The notes: generated from the sequence alone by a model not told the origin. Positions 38,351-48,454 are shown, counted from the first letter of the stretch. The stretch is 64,000 nt of DNA from Rhodococcus erythropolis NBRC 15567 (GCF_001552595.1 NZ_BCRM01000029.1:17756-81755); one strand, 5' to 3'. Translations and numbers: made by a program.

Positions 38351-40453
38351 TCAGGGCGCGGCTGCAGTGGTGTCAGGTTCAGGGAGCAGGACGACTTCGT
38401 GTGGTCCGTAGGTGATGTGGTTCTTGACCCGTCCGGTGCCGTTGAAGGTCAGGGTCGTTTCGGTGACGGCGCCGCTGACTTTGTCTCGAATGACGGTGAC
38501 CGCGGCGACGGCGGCCGGGTGTTCCTTGCCGTGTCCGTCGTCGACGAGGACGGTCATTCCTTCGGTGACCGCGGCGGCGGGTATCGCGTCGGCGAAGTCA
38601 TCCCCTGCGTCGGCGGCAGGTGTGTCGTCGTGGTGGCCGAGGACGGTGGGCTCGGGAGCTCGGCCGTAGGCGCGGGCCGCTGTGGCGACGGAGCGTTCGG
38701 ATTCGATGAAGTGGCGCAGTTCGGTCGAGTAGAACGCGATGTGCGGTTCCTGCTGGGGCCGCAGCCCGTCGATGATCTTCTTCTCCGAGGTCGAGAGTTG
38801 ATTCCATTTGTTGGGGTGCGGGTCGACGTTCGGCGTCCACCACATCTGCGCATCGACGGGTACTCCGTCGTTTCCGAGGGCGACTCCGCGGCCGGGGACG
38901 GAGGTGTCGATCTCGCGGCCGATCTGCGAGTCGCCCCACAGCATCATCGCGCCGTCCTGCGAGAGGTTGCCGAGGGAGATGCGGGTGCCGAAGTTGTCGC
39001 GCGCGTTGCCCGAGGCGCCGCCGAAGAGGGACGCGTCGGGTCGTTGCACACCGAGCAGGAGCCGGATACCGGCCGAGCGTGCGAGGACGGCGAGATCGGC
39101 CCACGCCCCGAGTGGGTCGAGTTCTTTGAGGAGTTCGCGGGTTTCGTCGTCGCCGGTTTTGGCGAGGCGCTGCCATTTGCCGGAGAGGATGAAGAACTCA
39201 TCGAGGACGGCGATCAGGAGCGGAAGTTGGGACGGCTCGATCTTCTTCACGTGAACGTAGTGGTTGCGGGCCATCATTTCGCTGTGCAGGGCACGCACGA
39301 GCATCGCGGAGCGGACTGCGTCGTAGACGATGGCGGCGCACCCGGGGTAGCCCTCGAGTCCGTCTAGTTCGATCATTTTCGGGTCGACGCCCAGGAACGG
39401 GATTCCTCGTCGTGCCGCTTCAGTGAGCAGGGTGCGGATCACTGATGTCTTGCCGCCGCCGGTGGGTCCGACGATCAGGCAGTGAGGTTTGTTCGACTTG
39501 GTGGAGATGTCCCAGAACATGTTCACCTCCGATGCTGCGGTCGCGTAGGGCAGGTGCCGCAGGTTCTCGTCGACGAGTTCGAGAGGGTGGTCGACGCGGG
39601 TAGGTAGTGGGGCGCGCAGGCTCATCAGGAGGTAGCCCTCGGAGGGAAACCAGTCGGTGGCCCAGGTGCGGCCGGATTCGTGCTCGCCGGCGAGGGCGGC
39701 GAGGGCTTCGTCGACCTTCTTCTGAAATCCGCGTGCACCACTGGAGAGTGCGGGTGTGAAGGTGATCTTGAAGGCGGTTTCGATGTCACCGTCGAGCGAG
39801 GCGACGCTCACGGCAGGCTCTTTCAGCGGTCCGTCTTTGAGGGAGTTCGCCAGCGCCTTGTGCCGCGGCGATCGGAGGTCGGGCTGAGTCAGCGCGCGGG
39901 TGATGCGGATCCGGTCGCGGTGGGCGTCGTGGACGACGGCGTAGGTCCACTTGCTGGTGTGCCTGCTCGCGGAACCCCGTACTGCGGTGGTGAATTCGTC
40001 GAGCTCTTTCGGACGGATGATTGCGCCGCGTGCCAGCGTGATGGTGGCGCTGCGCAGGGTGGTGATGCCGGGCGGGTAACCGACGGTGATTTTGACCGGG
40101 GCATGGCGGGTGCTTTGCCGGACTTGGGCGTCGAGTCCGGCGCGGTGACGGCGGGTGAGGAACCGTGCGATATCGCAGACTAGCAAGCCCAGAGTGAGAG
40201 CGGCCAGCGGCCACCGATACTCGTGGACTGCGGAGACTGCCCCGTCGAGCTGAGGGGTCGAGAATTGTTCGGCGAGTTCGAGGAGCCGCGGCGCGAGAAA
40301 CGCGAGTGTCGTTGCGATGACGGCGAAAGGCGCCCACGCCCTGTACGGACGGATGGCGGACTCCCCCACACCATTTGTTCGCGATTGGGGTTTGTCGGAG
40401 CCGAAGAGATCGACGAGAAAGTCTTTGAGCGGGTCCTGCTGGCTTCTGCTCAC
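38351..40453 (-). CDS. FtsK/SpoIIIE-type DNA translocase, conjugation coupling protein
   Basis: 700 residues. Two membrane helices (about 40-60 and 80-98) anchor a cytosolic motor with Walker A GPTGGGKTS at 329-337 and Walker B LLIAVLDEF at 411-419, plus arginine-finger region LLLGVQRPDASLF. This is the TcpA-like class that couples DNA to a type IV secretion channel in Gram-positive elements. The C-terminal 110 residues form a small beta domain. The start is a GTG after GAGGAG. It begins the leftward conjugation operon, back to back with the rightward secretion genes across a 1.26-kb spacer. There is no HTH of the pSAM2 TraB kind at the C-terminus that I could see. Confidence 0.88.
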   Translation of the reverse strand: MSRSQQDPLKDFLVDLFGSDKPQSRTNGVGESAIRPYRAWAPFAVIATTLAFLAPRLLELAEQFSTPQLDGAVSAVHEYRWPLAALTLGLLVCDIARFLTRRHRAGLDAQVRQSTRHAPVKITVGYPPGITTLRSATITLARGAIIRPKELDEFTTAVRGSASRHTSKWTYAVVHDAHRDRIRITRALTQPDLRSPRHKALANSLKDGPLKEPAVSVASLDGDIETAFKITFTPALSSGARGFQKKVDEALAALAGEHESGRTWATDWFPSEGYLLMSLRAPLPTRVDHPLELVDENLRHLPYATAASEVNMFWDISTKSNKPHCLIVGPTGGGKTSVIRTLLTEAARRGIPFLGVDPKMIELDGLEGYPGCAAIVYDAVRSAMLVRALHSEMMARNHYVHVKKIEPSQLPLLIAVLDEFFILSGKWQRLAKTGDDETRELLKELDPLGAWADLAVLARSAGIRLLLGVQRPDASLFGGASGNARDNFGTRISLGNLSQDGAMMLWGDSQIGREIDTSVPGRGVALGNDGVPVDAQMWWTPNVDPHPNKWNQLSTSEKKIIDGLRPQQEPHIAFYSTELRHFIESERSVATAARAYGRAPEPTVLGHHDDTPAADAGDDFADAIPAAAVTEGMTVLVDDGHGKEHPAAVAAVTVIRDKVSGAVTETTLTFNGTGRVKNHITYGPHEVVLLPEPDTTAAAP

Positions 40454-40550
40454 CGTCTACTCCTCTCACTCGAATCCAGTCCACGACGGTCATCGCCGGG
40501 GGTGTGTGGGGTGCACTGTCACAGAGCGCGGGAAGCGATCTCAACCCGCC

Positions 40551-40559
40551 TGTGGATAA
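40551..40559 (-). promoter_or_regulatory. DnaA-box-like site TTATCCACA
   Basis: Perfect consensus R1-type box on the minus strand. It is set in CCTGTGGATAACTT (40549-40562), and the same 14 bases recur in inverted orientation at 41617-41629 or thereabouts. Confidence 0.5.
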
Positions 40560-40986
40560 CTTGCTTCGCGGGTGCGTGGCTGGAGCGCGTGTCACATGCC
40601 CGAGCGGTGATACCGGGGCACGAGAAACACCCATCGCCTCTACCCGCAGATGGTTCTGGTTGTGGCGCTGCGCATTACCGATCGAAGACCCCGCGACGGC
40701 ATCGCCGCTACACCGTCTGGGGACTTGTTCAACCACCTACGCCGCGGGCCCGATGACGATGTTCCTCTCGGGTGGTTTGTGTCTTCTTGCGCCACTGTTT
40801 GCCGGCCCCTTTCAGGCTCTCGAACGTCTCACGTCGTGAGGTACAGAACCCAGTGCGCGAACACCTGAGAACGGTGTGGACCACACCGCGGCAGGCGCCA
40901 CGCCAGAATGACCCGGCGATACTCCGTTCAGAACCCTGACCAGCAGCTGATCGAAATATGTTGGCGCGAAGCAATTTTGAGAAGTA

Positions 40987-41031
40987 CACTCCCCCTAGGC
41001 CCGAAGGGCCGGGGGAGTGACCCCGAAGGGG
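40987..41031. repeat. Tandem GAA-loop hairpins
   Basis: First hairpin: CACTCCCCC and GGCCC pair with GGGCC and GGGGGAGTG across a GAA loop, with a two-base bulge (40987-41019). Second hairpin: CCCC-GAA-GGGG at 41021-41031. It could end transcription from either side or be a protein-binding structure at an origin. Confidence 0.7.
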
Positions 41032-41618
41032 AAGTGTGAATCGGGCCCTTGAATTCCACCTCTGCCCGCGGCCTCTGCAGGCACCCTCGATGTGGGGTTG
41101 TTCGAGTACGGGGTGCGCAGCCTGCTGCGGGTGCGTGCTGAACACGCTATGCATGCAGAGCGTGCACACCACGCAGGCGGTGGAGACGAACTGTTCTTCG
41201 AACTTCTGATCATGCCCACGGCGCGGGTGCATTGAGCAAGTTCCAGCGGGGGTGACTCGCACAGCTGGCGGACACGTTCGAAAATGGTTCTGTGCCAGAT
41301 TGTTCAGGCGGACGAAGGCCACGAAGCACAGCGAGTGAGACATGTGTCGATCTCTATGGTCTGTGGCGGGTCCTTCGACCATGCCGATTCGCGACCCTCT
41401 GCCGCTCCACTGAAGGAACGCTCCCCGCGGCGTGTGAGGAAGACTTCCGCGGACACCCGCAACGAAGACCACGACGTCGACACGCATGCCCAACACTCGA
41501 AGTAGTTCCCCGCGAGCACCGAGAGATCCCCGACGGATAAATCGCGACACCGAACACACTCCCCACGACGACACGCGCCAACGCTGATCGACAAACCGCC
41601 AACCGCGGAGCCGAAAAG

Positions 41619-41627
41619 TTATCCACA
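41619..41627 (+). promoter_or_regulatory. DnaA-box-like site TTATCCACA
   Basis: Perfect consensus box on the plus strand, about 90 bp before the first secretion gene, mirror-imaging the site at 40551. Confidence 0.5.
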
Positions 41628-41718
41628 GGTCGCATTGAAATTCCTACCACCACTCTTCTACGTTTCCGCACAACCACATTCGTGGGGTCTGGTTCCACCA
41701 CTGTGTTGGAGAGTGCTC

Positions 41719-42045
41719 ATGTTTTCTCTTGCTTCCACCGTGATCGACGTGTCGATCCCGGCGACGCATCCACCGCTCGCCGCAGACGCGGTGACCTTCG
41801 CGCAGTCGACGGACGTCAATACCGGTGGTCTGCGCGCGTGGATCAAGGACAACATCGTCTTCACCATCCTCATCGCCCTCGCGTGTGTGGTTCTCGTCGG
41901 CGGGCTCAAGGGCAATTTGTCGCGGGTCTTCACCGTCGGCGGACTCGGGTTGTTCGGGCTTGCCTACCTCGGTATCGCGACATCGGAATCGGCGGCCACG
42001 GGGATCGGCAATTGGCTTCTCGGGCTCGTCGGTATCTCGACCTAA
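41719..42045 (+). CDS. Small membrane protein, first gene of the type IV secretion operon
   Basis: 108 residues. An N-terminal hydrophobic stretch with a possible Ala-X-Ala cut (near PLAADA), then two membrane helices (NIVFTILIALACVVLVGGL and VGGLGLFGLAYLGIA). Size, position and topology fit the VirB2/pilin-like or TcpD-like small proteins that begin Gram-positive conjugation operons, but sequence alone does not decide. ATG 41719 follows GGAG seven bases away. Confidence 0.7.
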   Translation: MFSLASTVIDVSIPATHPPLAADAVTFAQSTDVNTGGLRAWIKDNIVFTILIALACVVLVGGLKGNLSRVFTVGGLGLFGLAYLGIATSESAATGIGNWLLGLVGIST

Positions 42046-42085
42046 CGCTGATGCCTGCGCAGAGAACATTCGAAGGGGATGCTCG

Positions 42086-42484
42086 GTGATCGACAACGAC
42101 GACCTGATGTACCGCGTGGACCGGCACTACCTCGGTCCGACCGGTTATCCACTGCCCGTGCGGATCCGCTACACGGCCGGCATCGTCGGCGTGGTTGCTT
42201 TCGTGGTGGTGTTCGTGATCGGTCGCGGAATTCTGCACGTCCCGCTCGGGTTCAAATCGCTGATGGTGATGGCCGTGATCACGGTGTGGCTTACGACCCG
42301 GATCGCGAAGTTCGTCACCCCGGACCGCCCACTGCGGTCGGTTCTCAAGGCCGCCCTCAACGACCTCGTTGCACCGCGTCCACCGAAGCGCGGTGCACCC
42401 GTATTCATCTCGCTACCTCAGCGGTTGACTACAGGAGAACCTGCTGTCGTACCTGTTCGCCTCGACGGTGAGGATCACCGATGA
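42086..42484 (+). CDS. TcpE/PrgI-like small membrane protein
   Basis: 132 residues with two close membrane helices (about 30-50 and 56-74) after a short cytosolic start containing YRVDRHYLGPTGYPLP, and a basic loop ending in PPKRGAPVFISLP. The layout matches the small inner-membrane VirB3-like partners encoded just before VirB4 ATPases. GTG 42086 follows GAAGGGGAT. Its stop overlaps the VirB4-like gene start (ATGA, 42481-42484), so equal dosage of the two is likely. Confidence 0.75.
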   Translation: MIDNDDLMYRVDRHYLGPTGYPLPVRIRYTAGIVGVVAFVVVFVIGRGILHVPLGFKSLMVMAVITVWLTTRIAKFVTPDRPLRSVLKAALNDLVAPRPPKRGAPVFISLPQRLTTGEPAVVPVRLDGEDHR

Positions 42485-45400
42485 CCGTTCCCGAGAACGA
42501 CATTGCGGCTCTGTTCGATCCGAAGCTCGACGACCCGGTTCCGGTCATTCCTCCCGGTGCCCTCCCTCCGTCGTGGGCGGCAGTGCAGTCGCATGCTCCG
42601 CATCCGGTGCGGGCGTGGTCCGAAGCCGAACCCGCACACACTCCGGATGGTTCTGAATACGACAACAGCGAGGACGACACCGACGGCCACACCTCCCCAG
42701 TGGCCGATCCGGAGCACGTCGCAGACAAAGCGCTCGGCCGTCAGCGTCGCCGCACAGGCAAGAAACGGGCAAAGTCGGCGACAGATCGCGACAAGGCAGC
42801 AGCGAAGAAACGTGCAGACCGCGAACGGAAAGCGGTACGCCTGAAACTGACCGGCACCTCAGCGAACATCACCCGCACCGCGACCACCTCCACTGCATGG
42901 TTCGTCCAACGCCAGGGGCCGTGGAATTTCCGCACCACCGGAAAGCAGCGCCGCTTCATCCAGGACGAAGCAATCATCCTGACCAACCTGCAGAAGGCCG
43001 GCGTCAGCACGCTGCATCGCCGCCTCGTGCGCACCCCGTTCCCCGTCGCACAGTGGGCAGTCGATCACGACACGTGGGCAACCCCGATTCCCGATGTTCC
43101 CGGCGCACTGTCATGGGCGGACTACCTGCGCGGGCAGCAGCACGCGATGTTGTGGTCCAACGCGACGATCAAAGGCCGCTACTGGGGTATCGAACTGCCG
43201 CAACGCTCCTCACTCGGCCAGGGGTTGGACTGGACCGCCCGGATGCTGCGCCACCTCGCTCACTGGCCGCTGCTGGGCAGAGTGTGCACCGGGGTGAACA
43301 GCTGGGCCGACGACGCCTTCGAACGGGAGCAGAAGGCCCTTGCCGATCACCTCGCCACACTCGAACGAATCATGTCCGGCCGCGGTGTGAAAGCAACACC
43401 CGCCACACCGGCCGCGATCGACTACTTGCTGCGCCGATCAGCGACCATCGGTCTACCGCTGGAAGCTGGCGGTGCGATCGCCGGCGCCGGAGACTGGGAA
43501 GAAACCGACGTCGCCGCCCTCGAAGACCTCACCGACCTCTCCCTCACCCCAGGCGACGGGTACACCACCGTCTCCGGCATCGTCGACGGCCGCAAGTACA
43601 CCGGCGTGGTGATCGTGCTGACGATCGGCCGCATGGCTCCCCTACCGATTCCGGAACGGATGTTGCCGTGGCAGATCATCGGGGACCCGTCCGGTGAACC
43701 TCTCGAATGGTCCGATCGCATCAAACTGCACGACAAAGCGAAAACGATCCGCACCATGCGCTCGCTGACCGGCAAGATCGAATCGCAGTTCGACCACTAC
43801 ACCGTCGAACACGATCAGGTCCCGCCGAAAGAGTTGGCGGAGCAGCACGCCCGCGCACAGGACGTGATCTCCGACGTCGAAGAAGACCATTCCGGACTCT
43901 CGACTCGAACCACCGGGTGGTACCGCCTCGCGGTGGTCGGCACCGACCCCGACGATGCGCGGCAGAAAGTCTCCGATCTGCAGGAGATGTACTCACCGCA
44001 CATCTCGCTCGAACAAGAGCACGGCCAATACCAGTTGCTGCGCGAGTTCATACCTGGTGAGCCGCAAGCCAACATCGCCAACAAACGGCACATGGATGTC
44101 GAAGCAGTCGCCGCCGGGATGGCGACCGTCAGTGACCGGATCGGTGACCGCCGCGGTGTCGTCCTGGGCGAGACCGGATCCATCTCACCGCGCCCGGTGA
44201 TCTGGGACCTGTTCGCCGCGCACGAGATCAAGCACAAGTCCGGGCTGACACCGATCGTCGCCGTACCCGGTTCAGGAAAGACGTTCCTGGCAGGCATGAT
44301 CGTCTACCAAGCCGTCAGAGCCGGCGCGCACGGCGTTGTCCTCGACCCCTCCGGTCCGCTCGCAGCGTTGGCCGGACTACCGGAGTTTCGCGACATCGCC
44401 CGCGTCTACGCCCTCACCGGTCGCGATTCACGCGCTGGCGCCTTGAACCCCTACCGCGTGATCACCGATCCACGTCACGACGATCCCGAGTACGACGCCC
44501 GCAACGTCGAGTTCGCCCGGGATGCCGATCCGTTCGCGGCGGCGCAGTCGAAGTTCGATGCGGATATGCGTGCAGCCGCCGCCGAGCGCGTCGAGGTCGC
44601 CGTCTCGGTGCTCAAGATGATGCTCACCGAACGGCATCTGCATCTCGAGCACACAGAACCCGTGCTGCACATGGCCGCGAACATGGTCGGCGGCGACAGC
44701 AACCACAACCTCCGAGAAGTCTTGGCCGCGATCCAGTCCATCGGAGTGAGCGATCCGGACCAAGCCGTCAAAACCTGCGCGAACGGGCTGTACCAGCAGC
44801 TCAGTCTGATGTCGGAGCTGACCGAGGCACGTGTGCTGTTTCCGGAGGAAGGCACGATCGGGGGCGGAGCGGATGCATTCGACGCCGACATCCGCCTGAC
44901 GATCCTGACGATGCCAGGCCTACAGCTACCGCCCGAAGGCACGCCGTCCTCGCAGTGGACACCACAGCAACGGATGACGGCGCCGTTGATGCACATGGCC
45001 GCGTGGCTGGCGAACAGACTCGTCTACGAAAAGCCTCGCCACGTGCGCAAGGTGCTCTTCCTCGACGAAAACAAATACCTCGAATCCACCGGTGCCGGCC
45101 GCACCCTCAACCTCCGAATCGCCCGCGACTCACGCAAATTCAAGGTCCGCGCCCTGGTCTGCTCGCAACTTCCGGATGATTTCCTCGGATTGGACGGCAG
45201 CGACGACAAGACCGCCCTGACCTACGAGGTGTTCGTCGGTGACGTCGGCGGTGATCCGCATGCAATCGAAGGTGCCCTGAAACTGCTCAAACTTCCCACT
45301 GGGCAAGGGTTCGAGCAGTTCCTCGCTGAACTGGGCAGCGGCGGCGAGGACACTCTCGACGAGGACACCGACACCTCCTACCAGGACGAAGCGCGGCGCT

Positions 45401-45528
45401 GGATGATCCGGATGGCCGACGACGTGGAGCTGGTGCGTTCGAGCTGGATTCACTACGTGCATCTCGCGCATGTGTTCGCGGCGCTGAATTCCTCGTCGGC
45501 GAAGAACGCTCTCGGCGGCGCCGCATGA
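42481..45528 (+). CDS. VirB4-like conjugation ATPase
   Basis: 1015 residues. A charged, Ala/Lys-rich N-terminus (residues 75-120) precedes a long N-terminal domain and a C-terminal RecA-like motor with Walker A VPGSGKT near 595-601 and Walker B VLFLDENKYL near 857-866. The C-terminal half has the VirB4/TraC pattern (LDPSGPLAALAGLPEFRDIA; ARDSRKFKVRALVCSQLPDDF). It powers pilus or channel assembly at the inner face of the membrane. It overlaps both neighbours by four bases, in the order VirB3-like, VirB4-like, VirB6-like. Confidence 0.88.
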   Translation: MTVPENDIAALFDPKLDDPVPVIPPGALPPSWAAVQSHAPHPVRAWSEAEPAHTPDGSEYDNSEDDTDGHTSPVADPEHVADKALGRQRRRTGKKRAKSATDRDKAAAKKRADRERKAVRLKLTGTSANITRTATTSTAWFVQRQGPWNFRTTGKQRRFIQDEAIILTNLQKAGVSTLHRRLVRTPFPVAQWAVDHDTWATPIPDVPGALSWADYLRGQQHAMLWSNATIKGRYWGIELPQRSSLGQGLDWTARMLRHLAHWPLLGRVCTGVNSWADDAFEREQKALADHLATLERIMSGRGVKATPATPAAIDYLLRRSATIGLPLEAGGAIAGAGDWEETDVAALEDLTDLSLTPGDGYTTVSGIVDGRKYTGVVIVLTIGRMAPLPIPERMLPWQIIGDPSGEPLEWSDRIKLHDKAKTIRTMRSLTGKIESQFDHYTVEHDQVPPKELAEQHARAQDVISDVEEDHSGLSTRTTGWYRLAVVGTDPDDARQKVSDLQEMYSPHISLEQEHGQYQLLREFIPGEPQANIANKRHMDVEAVAAGMATVSDRIGDRRGVVLGETGSISPRPVIWDLFAAHEIKHKSGLTPIVAVPGSGKTFLAGMIVYQAVRAGAHGVVLDPSGPLAALAGLPEFRDIARVYALTGRDSRAGALNPYRVITDPRHDDPEYDARNVEFARDADPFAAAQSKFDADMRAAAAERVEVAVSVLKMMLTERHLHLEHTEPVLHMAANMVGGDSNHNLREVLAAIQSIGVSDPDQAVKTCANGLYQQLSLMSELTEARVLFPEEGTIGGGADAFDADIRLTILTMPGLQLPPEGTPSSQWTPQQRMTAPLMHMAAWLANRLVYEKPRHVRKVLFLDENKYLESTGAGRTLNLRIARDSRKFKVRALVCSQLPDDFLGLDGSDDKTALTYEVFVGDVGGDPHAIEGALKLLKLPTGQGFEQFLAELGSGGEDTLDEDTDTSYQDEARRWMIRMADDVELVRSSWIHYVHLAHVFAALNSSSAKNALGGAA

Positions 45529-47636
45529 ACACCATCAGGAGGCTCAATCCACCCTCTACAGAGCTGAATGAAGTAATCCCTCATCGATCGCGCGTTCGGG
45601 CGCTGACCGTCAATCTGGCGCGGGTTCTCGCCGTTCTGGCGTTGGCGCTGGTGCCCCTCGTCGCCCCGGGTGGGCCGATCGCATCTGCCGGCGGATTCGA
45701 CTGCAAAGACGTCCCCTCCCCCGAGTTCCCGAACTCGGTCATGGCTGCCGAGTTCGATTCCTCGAGCAAAGACCGCGAACCGAAACAGGGCGGCACCGGC
45801 TACGAAACCTACGGGTGGGCCGGATTGCGCTGGTACACCTACGACCTCGGCTGCGGCAACGACCTGGTCCGCGCACCCGACGCCGTCGCGGACACCACCC
45901 TGGGCAACACGTTCCTCGCAATCGGCAAGGGATTCGCAGCTGCCGCGTTCTGGCTCGACGACCAGACGAAGACCGGTGCAGCTGCCGAAGAGGCCGGGAT
46001 CGCCCCGGCGATGGTGCAGTTCGACCAGATCGTCGCCTCGATCTCCAACGGAATGCTCGGTGTCTACGGAACGTGGCTGGGTGTGGCATTGATGGTGGTC
46101 GCGACGATCATCATCTGGAACGCCCTCAAATCGAATGCCGCGGCCGTGACCCGCACCGTCGCGATCGCCGGCGCTGCAATGGCCATCGGAGCACTGTTCG
46201 TCGGCGCACCGCAAAAAGCCATCCAGGTCGCCGACGACACCTTCGGATCGGTCATCACCGACACACAAGGTCAGATGCTGTCCGTGTCCGGAAACACCGG
46301 AGACCCCCGCAATGTGCTGATCGACAAGATCTTCCTCGACGACTGGCGCAAAGGATGGTTCGGGACGAACTTCAACGACCAGGAACTGCAACTCGGACCG
46401 AAGCTCCGGAATTCCCTCGCGTTTTCGTACGCGGAGCAGCGAGAAGTGGCCGGCGACAACGAAGCCGCGAGCGAGCTGGCAGACACGAAAGCGAAAGACT
46501 TTCAAGAAGGCATCATCGACAAACTCGACGGATTGAACCTCTCGTACGGCCAGTTCCAGGGCAAGGACTCCGGACGCACCGGCACAGGGTTCATGGCGAT
46601 GATCAAACTCGCCATGCCCTCCATCCTCTGGATCGGCGCATCCATCCTCAAACTCACTGCGCTACTAGCCATTCGACTCGCAATTCTCTTCGCAGCGATC
46701 TGGGTTCCGATCGCCGCCGCACACGGCGGCACCCTCTCGCGCGTGTGCCGCATGATCGCCACCGCCTACATGTGGGGCGTGGCCGGCGCAGTCATCATCG
46801 CGCTGTACCTGATGGCGCTGGTCAAGCTGTACGACACCGACAACGGTCTCGTCGACGGCACGTGGCGGCTGTGGTTCATGGTCATCTTGACGGCGGTGTG
46901 CTGGTTCATCATGCGCCCGTTCAAACGGATGACTCAGACCTTCACCCAGAACCAAGCGGGCGCACTCAATCGCAAAGCTCGTCACGCGCAGACGTCGATG
47001 AAACAGAAGTTCTTCAAGGCTGGCAGCGCCGTCGTGGGCGGTCCCGCAGCGTCGATGGTCGAGGAAGGTGTCGGCGCGCTTCGGAAGGCGACCAAACGCG
47101 GTGGTGACCTCGACAAGGATTCGGTGACACCAGTGCGTCCGGAAGGACGCGAGTTGAATCAGCGACGCCGGCACGAGGTCGACAAATCGCGTGTCGAGGC
47201 ACGCAAGACGATGGATCGCCAACAGCGTCTGACGGATTCACGGAAGGACGCCCAGGACGTGCGGCGCCGAAGCCTCGCCGGTACCGCCAAGAGTTCCGCG
47301 GGCACCAAGCGGCCCATGTCGGATCGACCACAAACCGCCGGTCCCGCTGCCAAACCTAGCCCCACCCTCGCTCGACAGCTGATCGGAACCGAAGCCGGTT
47401 CACCGCGCAGCACTTCGTCGGTGAGTGAGACATGGGACGGAGGCCCGCGGTCGAGTATCGCGCCGCTGAAGGTGTTCACACCGCCCTTGCGGGATGCCCC
47501 CACCGGAACTCCGATGCCTCGATCGGGTGCGACGCGCTCGAACTCGGCGACTCCTCCGCGGTCGACGGCACGACTGTGGACGCCGTCGTTGACCTCAGCA
47601 GGCACTTCATCCGATTCGACCGACAGGTTCAGCTGA
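45525..47636 (+). CDS. VirB6/TrbL-like polytopic membrane protein
   Basis: 703 residues. A signal-like hydrophobic segment (about 28-50) is followed by an outside domain with a Cys pair, then about six membrane helices between residues 180 and 470, among them WLGVALMVVATIIIW, AIRLAILFAAIWVPIAAAHGG and LWFMVILTAVCWFIMRPF. The last 230 residues are basic and disordered, rich in Arg, Ser and Pro. This is the usual build of the VirB6-like channel component in actinobacterial conjugation operons. It is coupled to the ATPase gene upstream (ATGA) and the next gene downstream (TGATG). Confidence 0.8.
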   Translation: MNTIRRLNPPSTELNEVIPHRSRVRALTVNLARVLAVLALALVPLVAPGGPIASAGGFDCKDVPSPEFPNSVMAAEFDSSSKDREPKQGGTGYETYGWAGLRWYTYDLGCGNDLVRAPDAVADTTLGNTFLAIGKGFAAAAFWLDDQTKTGAAAEEAGIAPAMVQFDQIVASISNGMLGVYGTWLGVALMVVATIIIWNALKSNAAAVTRTVAIAGAAMAIGALFVGAPQKAIQVADDTFGSVITDTQGQMLSVSGNTGDPRNVLIDKIFLDDWRKGWFGTNFNDQELQLGPKLRNSLAFSYAEQREVAGDNEAASELADTKAKDFQEGIIDKLDGLNLSYGQFQGKDSGRTGTGFMAMIKLAMPSILWIGASILKLTALLAIRLAILFAAIWVPIAAAHGGTLSRVCRMIATAYMWGVAGAVIIALYLMALVKLYDTDNGLVDGTWRLWFMVILTAVCWFIMRPFKRMTQTFTQNQAGALNRKARHAQTSMKQKFFKAGSAVVGGPAASMVEEGVGALRKATKRGGDLDKDSVTPVRPEGRELNQRRRHEVDKSRVEARKTMDRQQRLTDSRKDAQDVRRRSLAGTAKSSAGTKRPMSDRPQTAGPAAKPSPTLARQLIGTEAGSPRSTSSVSETWDGGPRSSIAPLKVFTPPLRDAPTGTPMPRSGATRSNSATPPRSTARLWTPSLTSAGTSSDSTDRFS

Positions 47637-48454
47637 TGCCTTCCAGCACAGCCAATCCCGTCGTAGCACCGATCCGGCGGTGGGTTCTCTATTCGCGCAC
47701 CAATCTGATGATCACGATCGTCTCTGCGTTCGGTGTGCTGTTCGTGGCGGGAGCAGTGTTCGGCCAGTCCCCGACCCCGTCGAACACCGCCTCCACCGCA
47801 TCAACGACAGGAGCAGCGTCCGCGACCCCGGGTGATCTGAGCTACGAGTTGACCGAAGTGACCGAATCCTCCATTGCCGGCAAGTCGATCGCGTCGGTTG
47901 CCGAGAGCGCACCGGCGACAGCGATGGCCTACGCGCACGTCTACGTCGATCAGTCACTCTCGAACAGCGAATGGAAGACCAAGCTGGGCGTGCACACCTC
48001 CGAAGCGCCCGGCGTGACGGTGGTCAATGCCCGCCCGCTCGTACCGGTCGCGATCATCGGCCCGACGCGCAGTGAGATCGTGGCCGGCACCGGCGGCGAG
48101 AGCGCCGTACAGGTCATCGTCCCGACGCAGGCCGGGAATCTGCGGATCACGCTCAAAGTATCGGGCACCGACAAGGGGTCGACATGGCAGGTCCAGACGC
48201 CGCTGCCCACCCTCGACCGCAGCGAGATCGACAAGCTCGGCGTACCTTCCCTCGCGAGCCCACCGACCTCGGAAGCTGCTACAACCACCACGACGCCGAC
48301 ATCGACGTCCTCGCCGAGCACTACCTTGACCACGTCGCCGACATCGACCACCTCGGTCGCTGTTCCCTCGGCGGACCTCGAGCCGGCGCCTGTTCCCGTC
48401 CCTGGCCCCATCCCGATTCCCGACCTCGACACACCGCTCCCGGGAACGCTGTGA
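47636..48454 (+). CDS. Single-pass membrane protein, VirB8/TcpC-like candidate
   Basis: 272 residues. A short basic cytosolic start (APIRRWVLYSRTN) precedes one membrane helix (LMITIVSAFGVLFVAGAVFG), a Ser/Thr/Ala linker, and an outside domain of about 150 residues. The tail (about 220-272) is low-complexity Thr/Ser then Pro-rich, as in wall-spanning regions. Position after the VirB6-like gene suggests a TcpC/VirB8 role, though the domain itself was not recognised. ATG overlaps the upstream stop by one base; the stop overlaps the next GTG (48451-48454). Confidence 0.7.
   Translation: MPSSTANPVVAPIRRWVLYSRTNLMITIVSAFGVLFVAGAVFGQSPTPSNTASTASTTGAASATPGDLSYELTEVTESSIAGKSIASVAESAPATAMAYAHVYVDQSLSNSEWKTKLGVHTSEAPGVTVVNARPLVPVAIIGPTRSEIVAGTGGESAVQVIVPTQAGNLRITLKVSGTDKGSTWQVQTPLPTLDRSEIDKLGVPSLASPPTSEAATTTTTPTSTSSPSTTLTTSPTSTTSVAVPSADLEPAPVPVPGPIPIPDLDTPLPGTL

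Larger units (their letters stand above)
40454..41718. other. 1.26-kb gene-free spacer of the conjugation module, candidate origin region
   Basis: Both sides are promoters of divergent operons, yet the gap is far longer than promoters need. Open frames inside are low-quality on both strands. It holds two DnaA-box-like sites in inverted orientation (40551-40559 and 41619-41627), a strong 14-bp-stem hairpin (40987-41019) and a smaller hairpin beside it (41021-41031). An origin of transfer or replication is a reasonable guess. Confidence 0.5.

Noticed and set aside
40729..41574. 281-residue leftward open frame in the transfer spacer
   Set aside because: Composition is Arg/Cys/Ser-rich, it spans the strong hairpins, and no ribosome site or domain supports it.
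45453..47107. Long frames on both strands within the VirB6-like gene
   Set aside because: They are Arg/Gly/Asp-rich shadows of a gene with clear membrane helices and coupled starts.
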